Source of the DNA: JACQHM01 sp964535215
Lineage (GTDB): Bacteria; Methylomirabilota; Methylomirabilia; Methylomirabilales; JACQHM01
DNA length: 64,000 nt
Assembly: GCA_964535215.1 (NCBI GenBank)
Contig: CAZHST010000018.1
Coordinates: forward strand, 1-64,000
Direction: 5' to 3'
The first letter of the stretch is position 1. The number at the start of each line of letters is the position of its first letter. The position numbers were made by a program, and so were the translations under genes. Shown here piece after piece: positions 33,814 through 41,129 of the stretch. The notes beneath the pieces are model-generated. The model was given only the letters and a program-made list of their open reading frames with translations. It ran no database searches and was not told the origin of the DNA.

Positions 33814-35211
33814 ATGGTCAAGATCCTGGTGGTGGATGATCAGCCTGATATCCGCTGGCTTCTCTCCAACCTCCTCAAGGAGCAGGGGTGGGAGGTCGCT
33901 ACGGCCTCCGAAGGCGAGGAGGCCTTGGAGGTCTTCAGGAAAGAGGCCCCGGCGGCAGTCCTCCTGGACTTGAAGATGCCCAGGCTTGGCGGGATGCAGG
34001 TCTTGGAACGGATCAAGCGACACGATCCCCACACCCCCGTGATCGTCATCACCGCCTACGGGGAGGTGGCCTCGGCGGTCCAGGCGATGAAGCTAGGCGC
34101 CTATGATTACCTGACCAAGCCCTTCAACAACGATGACCTCATCTTCACGATCAAGCGGGCCCTGGAGAAGCAGGCCCTGATCGCCCAGGTGGAGGACTTA
34201 AAAGGCCAACTGGAAAGTGAGGCTGGCCTCTCGATGATCATGGGAGCGGGTCAAACGATCCGGAAGGTTTTCGAGCAGGTCCGGCAGGTGGCCAGGACCA
34301 ACTTCAGCGTCATCCTCCAGGGGGAGACGGGGACGGGGAAGGAGATCCTCGCCAGGGCCATCCACTCGCAGAGCCTGAGGAGGGAGGGGCCCTTCGTCGC
34401 CGTGGATTGCGGGGCGATCCCCGAGCCCCTCCTCGAAAGCGAGCTGTTTGGCTATGAGAAGGGGGCCTTCACCGGGGCCCAGCGCCGGAAGGAAGGGCAC
34501 TTCGCGTTAGCTTCCGGGGGGACCCTTTTCCTCGACGAGATCACCAACCTCCCTCCTGCCTCCCAGTACAAGCTCCTCAGGGTGCTGCAGGAGCGCCTCG
34601 TCTTGCCCGTGGGGGCGACGAGGCCCATCAAGGTTGATTTCCGCGTCATCGCCGCGACCAACGTCCCCTTAGAGGCCGAGGTGAAGGCGGGCCGGTTCCG
34701 GCAGGATCTGTACCACCGCCTGAACGAGTTCACCATCACCATCCCTCCCCTTCGAGAGCGCAAAGAGGATATCCTGCACCTGGCCAAACGGTTCGTGGAC
34801 GAGACGGCCATGGAGCTGAAGAAGCGGATCCGGGGGCTCTCGGAGGAGGCCATCGAGCGGCTCATGAGCTACCCATGGCCGGGGAACGTCCGGGAGCTTC
34901 GGAACGTCATCCGGCGGGCAACCCTCCTGGCCGAGGAGACCATCGAGGCGGAGCACCTCTCGGCCTTAGGGACCGAAGAGAAGGCCATTCCCTCCTGGCT
35001 CGATTCCAAACCGAGCCTGGAAGAGGGCCTCTCTTTAAAGGCGCTCACGGAGCGGGCCGTTGCCCAGGTGGAGAAGCAGGCGATCCTCCATGCCCTCCGG
35101 GAGACCAGGGGGAACAAGGCCCAGGCGGCCAAGCTCCTCCAGATTGACTACAAAACCCTCTACAATAAGCTCAAGCAGTATGGAATCCCTGCCAGGGAAT
35201 TCCTACCATAG
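33814..35211 (+). CDS. NtrC-family sigma-54-dependent response regulator
   Basis: A 465-aa activator with three domains: receiver (1-120, Asp in AVLLDLKMPR), AAA+ domain (about 145-375) with Walker A GETGTGKE, the sigma-54 contact loop GAFTGA in YEKGAFTGAQ and Walker B GGTLFLDEI, and a C-terminal Fis-type helix-turn-helix (GNKAQAAKLLQIDYKTLYNKLKQ). It should drive transcription from the -24/-12 promoters at 30952 and 35363. ATG 33814 follows GAGGGGGAG at 4 bases; TTG at 33811 is less likely. Confidence 0.93.
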   Translation: MVKILVVDDQPDIRWLLSNLLKEQGWEVATASEGEEALEVFRKEAPAAVLLDLKMPRLGGMQVLERIKRHDPHTPVIVITAYGEVASAVQAMKLGAYDYLTKPFNNDDLIFTIKRALEKQALIAQVEDLKGQLESEAGLSMIMGAGQTIRKVFEQVRQVARTNFSVILQGETGTGKEILARAIHSQSLRREGPFVAVDCGAIPEPLLESELFGYEKGAFTGAQRRKEGHFALASGGTLFLDEITNLPPASQYKLLRVLQERLVLPVGATRPIKVDFRVIAATNVPLEAEVKAGRFRQDLYHRLNEFTITIPPLRERKEDILHLAKRFVDETAMELKKRIRGLSEEAIERLMSYPWPGNVRELRNVIRRATLLAEETIEAEHLSALGTEEKAIPSWLDSKPSLEEGLSLKALTERAVAQVEKQAILHALRETRGNKAQAAKLLQIDYKTLYNKLKQYGIPAREFLP

Positions 35212-35321
35212 CCCTGGCGACAAGACCCTGCTCTTCCCCCTCCCCCTTTCACCGGCCGTTTCCGCCTGATCCCACACCGCTCTTGCCTAACCCTTTCCCA
35301 TTGTTGCCTTTCCCCATCCCC

Positions 35322-35350
35322 GCCCGCTGGAGGGGAACCCCGGAGCGGGC
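35322..35350. promoter_or_regulatory. Strong inverted repeat upstream of a sigma-54 promoter
   Basis: GCCCGCT (35322-35328) and AGCGGGC (35344-35350) enclose GGGG-AA-CCCC, giving a near-continuous GC stem. No T run follows, so a terminator is doubtful; it may be an activator-binding site for the sigma-54 promoter 13 bases downstream, though that is closer than usual. Confidence 0.4.
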
Positions 35351-35362
35351 TCCCGATGGTGA

Positions 35363-35378
35363 TGGCACTGGGTTTGCT
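35363..35378 (+). promoter_or_regulatory. Sigma-54 promoter, consensus match
   Basis: TGGCAC-TGGGT-TTGCT matches the -24/-12 consensus at every conserved position, with GG and GC exactly 12 bases apart. It lies about 120 bases before the kinase gene at 35498 and just after the NtrC-type regulator gene, so it probably drives the kinase, the receiver and perhaps the gas vesicle genes. Confidence 0.8.
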
Positions 35379-35395
35379 TCCCCATTCAGTGCAAG

Positions 35396-35463
35396 GTTCA
35401 AAGTTCAATGGTTCGAGGTTCAAGGTTCAAGGTTCAGAACGTTGAACTTTGCACCTTGAACTA
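35396..35463. repeat. Heptamer repeat with inverted half (GGTTCAA unit)
   Basis: About six units of GGTTCAA (period 7, some changed) run to 35434, followed after AAC by the complementary TTGAACTTTGCACCTTGAAC. The array would fold as a hairpin. It lies between the sigma-54 promoter and the start codon, inside the predicted leader. Confidence 0.7.
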
Positions 35464-35497
35464 ACGAACCGTGTCAACCCTATCCCAGGGAGACACG

Positions 35498-37006
35498 ATG
35501 GCCCTCTTCAAGCGAAGTGAGATCCTTCAAGAGTCACCACCCGAGCGGGGAGATGAAGGGCTCTACCTGGCCATCCTCTCCCACCTCCCCTCCTCTATCC
35601 TGATCCTCGATGCCAACCTCAGGGTGACCTTTGCCAACCGCAACTTCATCCTCAAGTCGAGAAAAGAGGAACGGGAGATCCTGGGGAGGCCGATCACCGA
35701 GGTCTTCCCTCCCGTGATCCTGTTCTATACCGATCTGGGAGAGAAGATCCGGACGGTTTATCAGACGGGCAGGCCCTTTGAGGGAGGGGAGATGGAGTAT
35801 CGGGCCCCGGGTCTGGCGAACCGGATCTATTTTTACAGCCTCACCCCCTTGAAGGATGAGGAGGGGCTGGTGAAGGGTGTCATGCTCTTCATGGATGATG
35901 TAACGGAGAAGAAGAGCCTGGGGGAGCGGGTCATCAAGGCCGAGCGGCACCTGGCCTCCGTCGTCGAGAGTGCCAACGACCTGATCGTCTCCATGGATGC
36001 CAAGGGGCTCGTGATGACCTGGAACAGCGCTGCCGAACGAATCCTCAGGTTCCCGGCCTTCGAGGTGGTGGGGAAGCCTTTCGGCGATCTGTTCGGGGAA
36101 GGGGACAGGACCCAGCTTCAGCTCCTGTTCGCCCAGTTGAGCCGGGGAGCGGAGGCCCAGGAGACGGAGACCAAGATGAGGACAAAGGATGGCGCCGAGG
36201 TCCTCATCTCCTGGCGGTATTCGGCCATGAGGGACGACAGGGGACAGATGGTGGCCGTGGTCGGTGTAGGGAGGGATCTGACGGAGAAGAGGCGTTTGGA
36301 GCTGAAGTTGATCCAATCGGCCAAGATGGCCGCCTTAGGTGAGATGGCCGGGGGCATCGCCCATGAGATCCGCAACCCTTTAGCCGTGACCTCCTCGGCC
36401 GCCCAGATCCTGCTGAAAAAGGGAGACGATCCCAAGCTGAGGAGGGAGTGTGCCCAGAAGATTCGAGCCGCAGCAAACCGGGCGGCGGAGATCATCGAGA
36501 ACCTCCTGCGGTTTGCCCGCCCCTCGGAGGGCCTGGTGGATCTCGTGGACTTAAACAGCGCCCTCGAAGATACCCTCTCAATGATCGAGCACCAGATCTC
36601 CCTTCAGGGGATCGAGATCAGGAAGAGACTCGCCTCTGCGTTGCCGCCGATGATCGGCAACAGGAACCAGCTCCAGCAGGTCTTCATGAACATCATCCTG
36701 AACGCCTATCATGCGATGCCCAGGGGTGGAACCCTGACGATCTCTACCCGTGTCAAGGGTGAGGAAGGAGGGGGGAGGAGCTTCATCGAGGTGAGCTTCC
36801 AGGATACCGGGTGTGGCATCCCCGAGGAGAACCTCTCCCGCATCTTCGACCCTTTCTTCACGACCATGCCCGTCGGCCAAGGGACGGGGCTTGGCCTTTC
36901 CATCGCCTACAGCATCGTGCGGCACCATAACGGTTCGATCCGGGTGGAGAGCCAGGTGGGAAAAGGCTCAACCTTCACCGTCAGCCTTCCCATTGCCACA
37001 CCTTAA
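35498..37006 (+). CDS. PAS-PAS sensor histidine kinase
   Basis: A 502-aa cytoplasmic kinase: PAS domain 1 (about 20-120), PAS domain 2 (about 145-265), HisKA with His in GGIAHEIRNPLAV (about 287) and HATPase with FMNIILNAYHAMP, QDTGCGIP and GTGLGLSIAYS. The ATG at 35498 is preceded by GGGAG; a GTG at 35471 is the longer option. Its HisKA region is strikingly like that of the truncated protein at 41102 (AQILL.KG.DPKLRREC). The receiver gene 14 bases downstream is the probable partner. Confidence 0.9.
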   Translation: MALFKRSEILQESPPERGDEGLYLAILSHLPSSILILDANLRVTFANRNFILKSRKEEREILGRPITEVFPPVILFYTDLGEKIRTVYQTGRPFEGGEMEYRAPGLANRIYFYSLTPLKDEEGLVKGVMLFMDDVTEKKSLGERVIKAERHLASVVESANDLIVSMDAKGLVMTWNSAAERILRFPAFEVVGKPFGDLFGEGDRTQLQLLFAQLSRGAEAQETETKMRTKDGAEVLISWRYSAMRDDRGQMVAVVGVGRDLTEKRRLELKLIQSAKMAALGEMAGGIAHEIRNPLAVTSSAAQILLKKGDDPKLRRECAQKIRAAANRAAEIIENLLRFARPSEGLVDLVDLNSALEDTLSMIEHQISLQGIEIRKRLASALPPMIGNRNQLQQVFMNIILNAYHAMPRGGTLTISTRVKGEEGGGRSFIEVSFQDTGCGIPEENLSRIFDPFFTTMPVGQGTGLGLSIAYSIVRHHNGSIRVESQVGKGSTFTVSLPIATP

Positions 37007-37020
37007 GGAGGAAATCGCCG

Positions 37021-37419
37021 ATGGCGAAGAAGGCCAGCATCCTCATCGTTGATGACGAACCCGACATCTGCTGGGCGTTGAAGCTCTGCCTGGGAGATGA
37101 GGGCTACCAGGTCACCCAGGTGAGTCGTGGGGAGGAAGCCGTCGAGGCCGTCGAAAAAGGTGGGGTGGATGTGGCCATCATTGACGTCAAGCTTCCGGGG
37201 AAAAATGGCATCGAGATCTCCCGGATGCTGAAACAGTTGGACCCCAAGCTCAAGATCCTGATGATCTCCGGCTACCACTATGAAGATGATCAGCCCATCC
37301 AGGAAGGGCTTCAACGGGGCAACTGTCTCGGCTTCATCAGCAAGCCTTTCGAGCTGGACCAGGTATCGGCCCTGGTGAGGAAGGTTATCCACGAAGAAAT
37401 CCTTCCAGGATCATCGTAG
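37021..37419 (+). CDS. Single-domain response regulator
   Basis: A 132-aa stand-alone receiver: ILIVDDEPDICW, Asp in VAIIDVKLPG, Ser in LMISGYH and Lys in FISKPF. No output domain. AAGGAGG lies 9 bases before the ATG. It follows the PAS kinase and precedes gvpA by 127 bases; it could pass phosphate within the cluster. Confidence 0.9.
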   Translation: MAKKASILIVDDEPDICWALKLCLGDEGYQVTQVSRGEEAVEAVEKGGVDVAIIDVKLPGKNGIEISRMLKQLDPKLKILMISGYHYEDDQPIQEGLQRGNCLGFISKPFELDQVSALVRKVIHEEILPGSS

Positions 37420-37546
37420 ATCCTTTGGCCTGGGACCATCCCGGCTCTCCCATTACCCCCTGGGGAAGGGTCAACGCGGCTTGTCTTCGAGGCTGGCCCA
37501 GGCTGAAGGCAGGGGGCATTCTTCAGAGGAAAGGAGGTGAGCGAGG

Positions 37547-37780
37547 ATGGCGGTGGAGAAGGCGATCGCTTCGTCCAGCCTGGTGGAGGTGGTGGACAGG
37601 ATCCTGGACAAAGGCGTGGTCATCGATGCCTGGGTTCGGGTCTCGCTGGTCGGGATCGAGCTTTTGGCCATCGAGGCCCGGGTCGTGGTGGCCTCCGTCG
37701 AGACGTACCTGAAGTACGCCGAGGCCATTGGCCTGACGGCGACGGCCGCAGCGCCCGCGCAAGGTCCTGTCCGGAGGTAA
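37547..37780 (+). CDS. gvpA: Gas vesicle structural protein GvpA
   Basis: A 77-aa protein, the main shell subunit of gas vesicles. The sequence SSSLVEVVDRILDKGVVIDAWVRVSLVGIELLAIEARVVVASVETYLKYAE is the canonical GvpA core: helix, beta hairpin, helix. The short Ala/Pro-rich tail is normal. AAAGGAGGTGAG is a strong ribosome binding site, as expected for an abundant protein. It opens the gas vesicle island; no clear promoter lies in the 127 bases upstream, so it may be transcribed from the sigma-54 promoter at 35363. Confidence 0.96.
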   Translation: MAVEKAIASSSLVEVVDRILDKGVVIDAWVRVSLVGIELLAIEARVVVASVETYLKYAEAIGLTATAAAPAQGPVRR

Positions 37781-37837
37781 GGGGGGTTGCCGGGGCATCC
37801 TGAAGCAGCATGTCCCGCCAAATCCCTCCCCTTAAGT

Positions 37838-37877
37838 TCAGGGTTTAGGGTTAAGGGGTTAGGGGTTAGGGAATAAG
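37838..37877. repeat. Heptamer repeat (GGGTTAG unit)
   Basis: AGTTCAGGGTTTAGGGTTAA then GGGGTTA-GGGGTTA-GGGAATA, period 7, in the gap between gvpA and the next gene. Confidence 0.65.
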
Positions 37878-37889
37878 GAGGGGAAGGAA

Positions 37890-38141
37890 ATGGGAATGGC
37901 CGATGACATGAGGAACCTGGCCCAAGAGATCCTTGCTTCCTACGATGCCCGGATGGAATGGGTAGCCAACGTGAAGAGGGAGACGGCTGACCTGATGAGG
38001 CAGATCCAGGCCAGGCAGCGGGAGCGGAACCGGGAGGTGGCCGACTTCCTGACCGGGTTCCGGCGGGAGCTTCAGGAGATGGCCGGCCACTGGCGGAATC
38101 TGACCGCCACGATGGAGCGGAAACGAGCTGGTCAGCGATAA
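37890..38141 (+). CDS. GvpC-like coiled-coil protein, short paralogue
   Basis: An 83-aa charged helical protein (LAQEILASYDARMEWVANVK..., then IQARQRERNREVADFLTGFR). Its second half is almost identical, also at DNA level, to the C-terminal half of the next gene's product. Position directly after gvpA is where gvpC often lies, and GvpC is likewise a helical repeat protein that clips to the GvpA shell, so a stiffening role is a reasonable inference; the classical 33-residue GvpC repeat is not recognisable. Confidence 0.65.
   Translation: MGMADDMRNLAQEILASYDARMEWVANVKRETADLMRQIQARQRERNREVADFLTGFRRELQEMAGHWRNLTATMERKRAGQR
38003..38077 (+). repeat. 75-bp direct repeat, copy 1
   Basis: This stretch, coding IQARQRE through FRRELQ, is repeated at 38434-38508 with only two base differences by eye, which shows a recent duplication between neighbouring genes. 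Confidence 0.85.
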
Positions 38142-38221
38142 AACCCGCAAAGGGGTGGAGTTGATCTCCGCCCCGCGTAACAGGAGGGCCTGAAGCCCTT
38201 CCCTGCATGGAGGAGATAAAG

Positions 38222-38572
38222 ATGGGAATCGCAACTGAGATGAGGGACCTCACGCAGGAGATCCAAGCTTCTCACGAGGCCCGGACGGCGTGGGAGGCGG
38301 ACCTGAGAAGGAAAACGGCCGAGCTGCTCAAGGGCTTCCAGAGGGAGCTTCGGGAGATGGCTTCGGCCTTAAAGGCTGGCCTGGCCAGGAGCGAGTCAGA
38401 GAGGCGGCGCGAGTTTCAGGCGATGATGCGGGGGATCCAGGCCAGGCAGCGGGAGCGGAAGCAGGAGGTGGCCGACTTCCTGACCGGGTTCCGGCGGGAG
38501 CTTCAGGAAGCGGCTTTCCACTGGCGGACCCTGGCCTCGACGATGGCCAGGAAGCGGGCCGCTGCCAGGTAA
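38222..38572 (+). CDS. GvpC-like coiled-coil protein, middle paralogue
   Basis: A 116-aa helical protein. Its N-terminus (MGIATEMRDLTQEIQASHEAR) parallels that of the 83-aa protein (MGMADDMRNLAQEILASYDAR), an extra helical segment (about 36-68) is inserted, and the C-terminus is the duplicated IQARQRERKQEVADFLTGFR block. GGAGGAG lies before the ATG at 38222; an in-frame ATG at 38207 is less well placed. Probable gas vesicle accessory protein. Confidence 0.65.
   Translation: MGIATEMRDLTQEIQASHEARTAWEADLRRKTAELLKGFQRELREMASALKAGLARSESERRREFQAMMRGIQARQRERKQEVADFLTGFRRELQEAAFHWRTLASTMARKRAAAR
38434..38508 (+). repeat. 75-bp direct repeat, copy 2
   Basis: Second copy of the repeat at 38003-38077, in the same frame of the paralogous gene. 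Confidence 0.85.
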
Positions 38573-38576
38573 AGGG

Positions 38577-38606
38577 ATCAGGGGTTAGGGGTTAGGGGGA
38601 AGATGG
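38577..38606. repeat. Heptamer repeat (GGGTTAG unit)
   Basis: ATCAGGGGTTAGGGGTTAGG, period 7, the same unit as at 37838-37877, immediately before the next gene. Confidence 0.6.
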
Positions 38607-38615
38607 AGGCCGAAA

Positions 38616-39224
38616 ATGGAAGGAAGCCTTCACAGCGAACCTGTTCGATCTGACTCCTTACTCCTTGCTCCTCACTCCTCACCCCTCGCGACGGGAGTGG
38701 AGATAGGCCGCCTTATCGGAGGGCTCGCCGCCTCCTACGAGGCCGGGGTCCAGGCGGTGGAGGCCGTCATTGAGGCGGCCGATGGGATGCTGGAGCCCTG
38801 GAGGCGGGAACGGGAGAAGGTCAGTGCCACCCTTCGGGAGATCCTCGCCAAAGGCGCCTCCCTAAGGAGAAAGGACTTCGACGCCATGATGAGGGGGGTC
38901 CTTTCCCGTCAGGAGGAACGGGAGCGGGAGGTGAGGGAGATGATGAGGGCCTACCTGAAGGAGCAGAAGAAGATCGTCAGGGCCTTGAAAGGGGCCTTGG
39001 AGAGCGGCGATCCCGGAAGGCTCCGGGCGGCCCTGGGAGAGCTTCAGACCTGGCAGAGGGAGAAGGAGGAGGAGGTGAGGAGGGCCCTCGTCTCCTTTCA
39101 GCGGGAGCAGGAGGAGGTGGCCTCGGCCTTCAAGGAGCTTTTGGCCAGGGGATCGGTCAGGGCAAAGGATCTGAAGGCGACCCTCGAGCGGATCCAAACG
39201 GGGAGGGAAGCATGGAGACGGTAA
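38616..39224 (+). CDS. GvpC-like coiled-coil protein, long paralogue
   Basis: A 202-aa protein, helical and highly charged throughout. DAMMRGVLSRQEEREREVREMM resembles QAMMRGIQARQRERKQEVADFL of the previous protein, so it is a more distant third paralogue. Residues 12-27 are encoded by a CTCCTTA-type heptamer repeat and are probably not ancestral; a GTG at 38697 (VEIGRLIGG) would skip them and is a credible alternative start. Role in vesicle shell or assembly is inferred from context. Confidence 0.6.
   Translation: MEGSLHSEPVRSDSLLLAPHSSPLATGVEIGRLIGGLAASYEAGVQAVEAVIEAADGMLEPWRREREKVSATLREILAKGASLRRKDFDAMMRGVLSRQEEREREVREMMRAYLKEQKKIVRALKGALESGDPGRLRAALGELQTWQREKEEEVRRALVSFQREQEEVASAFKELLARGSVRAKDLKATLERIQTGREAWRR
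38650..38690. repeat. Heptamer repeat inside a coding region
   Basis: CTCCTTA-CTCCTTG-CTCCTCA-CTCCTCA, period 7, in the 5' part of the 202-aa gene, translated as a Ser/Leu/Pro/His-rich stretch if the ATG at 38616 is used. Confidence 0.65.
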
Positions 39225-39547
39225 GGTGCGCCTTCTGCGGGGGGAGAGGATCGGACCCCTTCGGGCTGCTCTCCCCATTGGCCAGGTGCCAGGTCTGCTT
39301 GGGCCGGGGGGACGTCGCAATCCAGGGACCGACGATCCCCTGCGCGTACTGCCGTGGGAGCGGGATCCAACCCTACGGGGTCAGGATCACATGCCAGGTC
39401 TGTGGGGGCAAAGGGATAGTCCTGGCCAGGGAGCCCACGAGCCTATGCCTTCGATGTGGGGGCAGCGGCCGTACCTTCGGAAGCGGCCTCCCCTGCCTCG
39501 CCTGCCGAGGCCTCGGTGCGATCCACAAAGGAGAAGGTAATAGGTAA
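39212..39547 (+). CDS. DnaJ-type CxxCxGxG zinc-finger protein
   Basis: A 111-aa protein consisting almost only of six zinc-finger half-motifs: CAFCGGRG, CQVCLGRG, CAYCRGSG, CQVCGGKG, CLRCGGSG and CLACRGLG. Four such motifs make the cysteine-rich domain of DnaJ/Hsp40; here there is no J domain. The ATG overlaps the end of the preceding gene by 13 bases, so the two are translationally coupled. Because a J domain is present in the same island on a GvpL/F protein, the two may act together as a split Hsp40 in vesicle assembly (inference). Confidence 0.8.
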   Translation: METVRCAFCGGRGSDPFGLLSPLARCQVCLGRGDVAIQGPTIPCAYCRGSGIQPYGVRITCQVCGGKGIVLAREPTSLCLRCGGSGRTFGSGLPCLACRGLGAIHKGEGNR

Positions 39548-39600
39548 TGGGTAGTGGGTTGTGGGTGAGAGCATGACCACAAGCTACCTACCATAAGCCG
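39536..39600. repeat. Heptamer repeat with inverted half (GGGTAGT unit)
   Basis: GTAATAG-GTAATGG-GTAGTGG-GTTGTGG-GTGAGAG, period 7, followed by ACCACAAGCTACCTACC in the opposite sense. Confidence 0.65.
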
Positions 39601-39616
39601 CTACAGGAGGATGTCG

Positions 39617-40537
39617 GTGACAGGGATCCAGGAGCTGGTCACGGTCTTAGAACCTCATCCGCTGCCTGATTTTGTGGAGACGAAGTTCGTGAAGGAGATC
39701 ACCGAGCGGGCCCTCGCCTACATTGCGGCCGGGTTTCCTGTCCATTTCCGAGGAGCCTCCGGGACGGGAAAGACAACCCTGGCCATGCATGTGGCCAGCA
39801 GGATCGGCCGCCCGGTGGTCCTGATCCACGGCGATGAGGAGTTCAGGAGTTCGGATCTCGTGGGAGGTGAGCACGGCTATCGTTATAAACGGATCGTTGA
39901 TCGCTTCGTCTCCCGCGTTTTGAAGGTCGAGGAGGACATGATCAAGCGGTGGGTGGACTACCGCCTGACCACCGCCTGCAAGTACGGCTTCACCCTCCTC
40001 TACGACGAGTTCACCCGGTCCCGGCCCGAGGCCAACAATGTTCTCCTTTCGATCCTCCAGGAGAAGGTGCTGGACCTGCCCGTTGGCCGCGGGGAGGACA
40101 CCTATCTCCGGGTCGATCCCAATTTTACTGCCCTCTTCACCTCGAACCCCGAGGAGTATGCCGGGGTGCACAGGAGCCAGGATGCCCTGAGGGATCGGAT
40201 GATCACGTTAGACCTGGACCACTTCGACGAGGAAACGGAGATCGCCATCACCCAGGCAAAATCGGGCCTCCCCTACGAAGCGGCGGAGAGGATCGTGAAG
40301 ATCGTCCGGGCCTTGAGGGAATCAGGAAAGTGCGAGTTTGCCCCTACCATCCGGGGCTGCATCATGATCGCCAAGACGGTCAGGGTGGTCAACGGCTCCG
40401 TCAGTGCCCAGGACAGGACCTTCCGTCAGATCTGTCAGGACATCCTGGCCTCGGAGACGAGCCGGGTGGGGAGCAAGGTCAACCTCGCCAAGGTCAGGTT
40501 GTTGGTGAACGAACTGATCGACCAATACTGCATGTGA
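39617..40537 (+). CDS. gvpN: Gas vesicle protein GvpN (AAA+ ATPase)
   Basis: A 306-aa MoxR-like AAA+ ATPase required for gas vesicle enlargement. Walker A is GASGTGKT (about residues 46-53), Walker B LLYDEFTRSRPEANNVLL, sensor 1 FTSNPEEYAGVH, and ALRDRMI carries the arginine finger. The GTG at 39617 is chosen because AGGAGG is 6 bases upstream; an ATG at 39611 touches that site directly and is less likely. The AbrB-like gene follows 16 bases on. Confidence 0.95.
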   Translation: MTGIQELVTVLEPHPLPDFVETKFVKEITERALAYIAAGFPVHFRGASGTGKTTLAMHVASRIGRPVVLIHGDEEFRSSDLVGGEHGYRYKRIVDRFVSRVLKVEEDMIKRWVDYRLTTACKYGFTLLYDEFTRSRPEANNVLLSILQEKVLDLPVGRGEDTYLRVDPNFTALFTSNPEEYAGVHRSQDALRDRMITLDLDHFDEETEIAITQAKSGLPYEAAERIVKIVRALRESGKCEFAPTIRGCIMIAKTVRVVNGSVSAQDRTFRQICQDILASETSRVGSKVNLAKVRLLVNELIDQYCM

Positions 40538-40553
40538 GACGGAGGGAGCTAGC

Positions 40554-40724
40554 GTGAGCCTGATGCGGGCCTTTGCAAAGGTAGACACCGAGGGGAAGAT
40601 CACCATTCCGAACCACATCCGGAGGGAGGTGGGGCTCAAGGCCGGTCAACTGGTTGAGCTGAAGGTCGTTGGGGCCAGCGCGAAGAAGAACCTCCTGGTC
40701 TCCACGCGCGCGAGCGCCCGTTAG
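40554..40724 (+). CDS. Small AbrB/MazE-type protein
   Basis: A 56-aa protein: MRAFAKVDTEGKITIPNHIR then REVGLKAGQLVELKVVGAS. This is the swapped-hairpin AbrB/SpoVT pattern (strand, G-K-I-T-I-P, helix REVGL, K.GQ.VEL), a DNA-binding fold of transition-state regulators and antitoxins. The start is a GTG with GGAGGGAG 5 bases before it. No toxin gene is adjacent, so a regulatory role in the gas vesicle island is more likely than an antitoxin role (inference). Confidence 0.7.
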   Translation: MSLMRAFAKVDTEGKITIPNHIRREVGLKAGQLVELKVVGASAKKNLLVSTRASAR

Positions 40725-40781
40725 ATGAGGAGGGAGCTCCCAGAGGGGCTCCCCTACGCACGTCGTAGTTGCCTTCTGTAG

Positions 40782-40803
40782 GGGCGGCCCTCAGTGGCTG
40801 CCC
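40782..40803. repeat. Short GC-rich hairpin (GGGCGGCC type)
   Basis: GGGCGGCC and GGCTGCCC pair with one G-T around CTCAGT. Preceded by TGTAGG, it resembles the dispersed REP-like hairpins of many bacteria. Confidence 0.4.
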
Positions 40804-40820
40804 GATGGGTGGTGAACGAT

Positions 40821-41129
40821 ATGAAGGGTGTGACCGATGTTGGCGGGTTAAGGGACATCAGAAGCATGCACTCAACCGGCCGACGTTCCATCCCCAAGGC
40901 CCAAAGCTCCTCCTACCTGGACCTCTACATGCTCCAGAAGGAGAGGGAGAGGCTGGAGAAGGAGCTGTCCCTTCTGGAGAAGCGGAGGCAGGGCAGCCAA
41001 AGGCGGCTGAAGGAGATCCAGGAGCAGATGGAGACCCTGGTGAAATCAGCCCAGGGCGGCGGGGGGGAACGCGCGTTCAAAAAGGGTCCCTCGGAGAAGA
41101 AATGGCAAACGATGGTCTTAAAGTACTGA
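40821..41129 (+). CDS. Coiled-coil gas vesicle accessory protein
   Basis: A 102-aa protein. A basic N-terminal part (STGRRSIPKAQ) precedes SSSYLDLYMLQKERERLEKELSLLEKRR, a coiled coil that continues to about residue 75. I believe small proteins of this pattern occur in other bacterial gas vesicle clusters, but I cannot name a family. ATG 40821 is used; no good ribosome binding site is visible and an upstream start in the same frame at 40794 is possible. It overlaps the next gene by 28 bases. Confidence 0.6.
   Translation: MKGVTDVGGLRDIRSMHSTGRRSIPKAQSSSYLDLYMLQKERERLEKELSLLEKRRQGSQRRLKEIQEQMETLVKSAQGGGGERAFKKGPSEKKWQTMVLKY

Noticed and set aside
35322..35350. Rho-independent terminator after the NtrC-type gene
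   Set aside because: The stem is strong but lacks a following T run; listed instead as an inverted repeat of unknown role.
37420..37546. Sigma-54 promoter directly before gvpA
   Set aside because: Several GG dinucleotides occur, but none has GC exactly 12 bases later within a plausible -24/-12 context.
40554..40724. Antitoxin of a toxin-antitoxin pair
   Set aside because: The AbrB/MazE-like fold fits, but the neighbouring genes are gvpN and a coiled-coil protein and no toxin family is seen.
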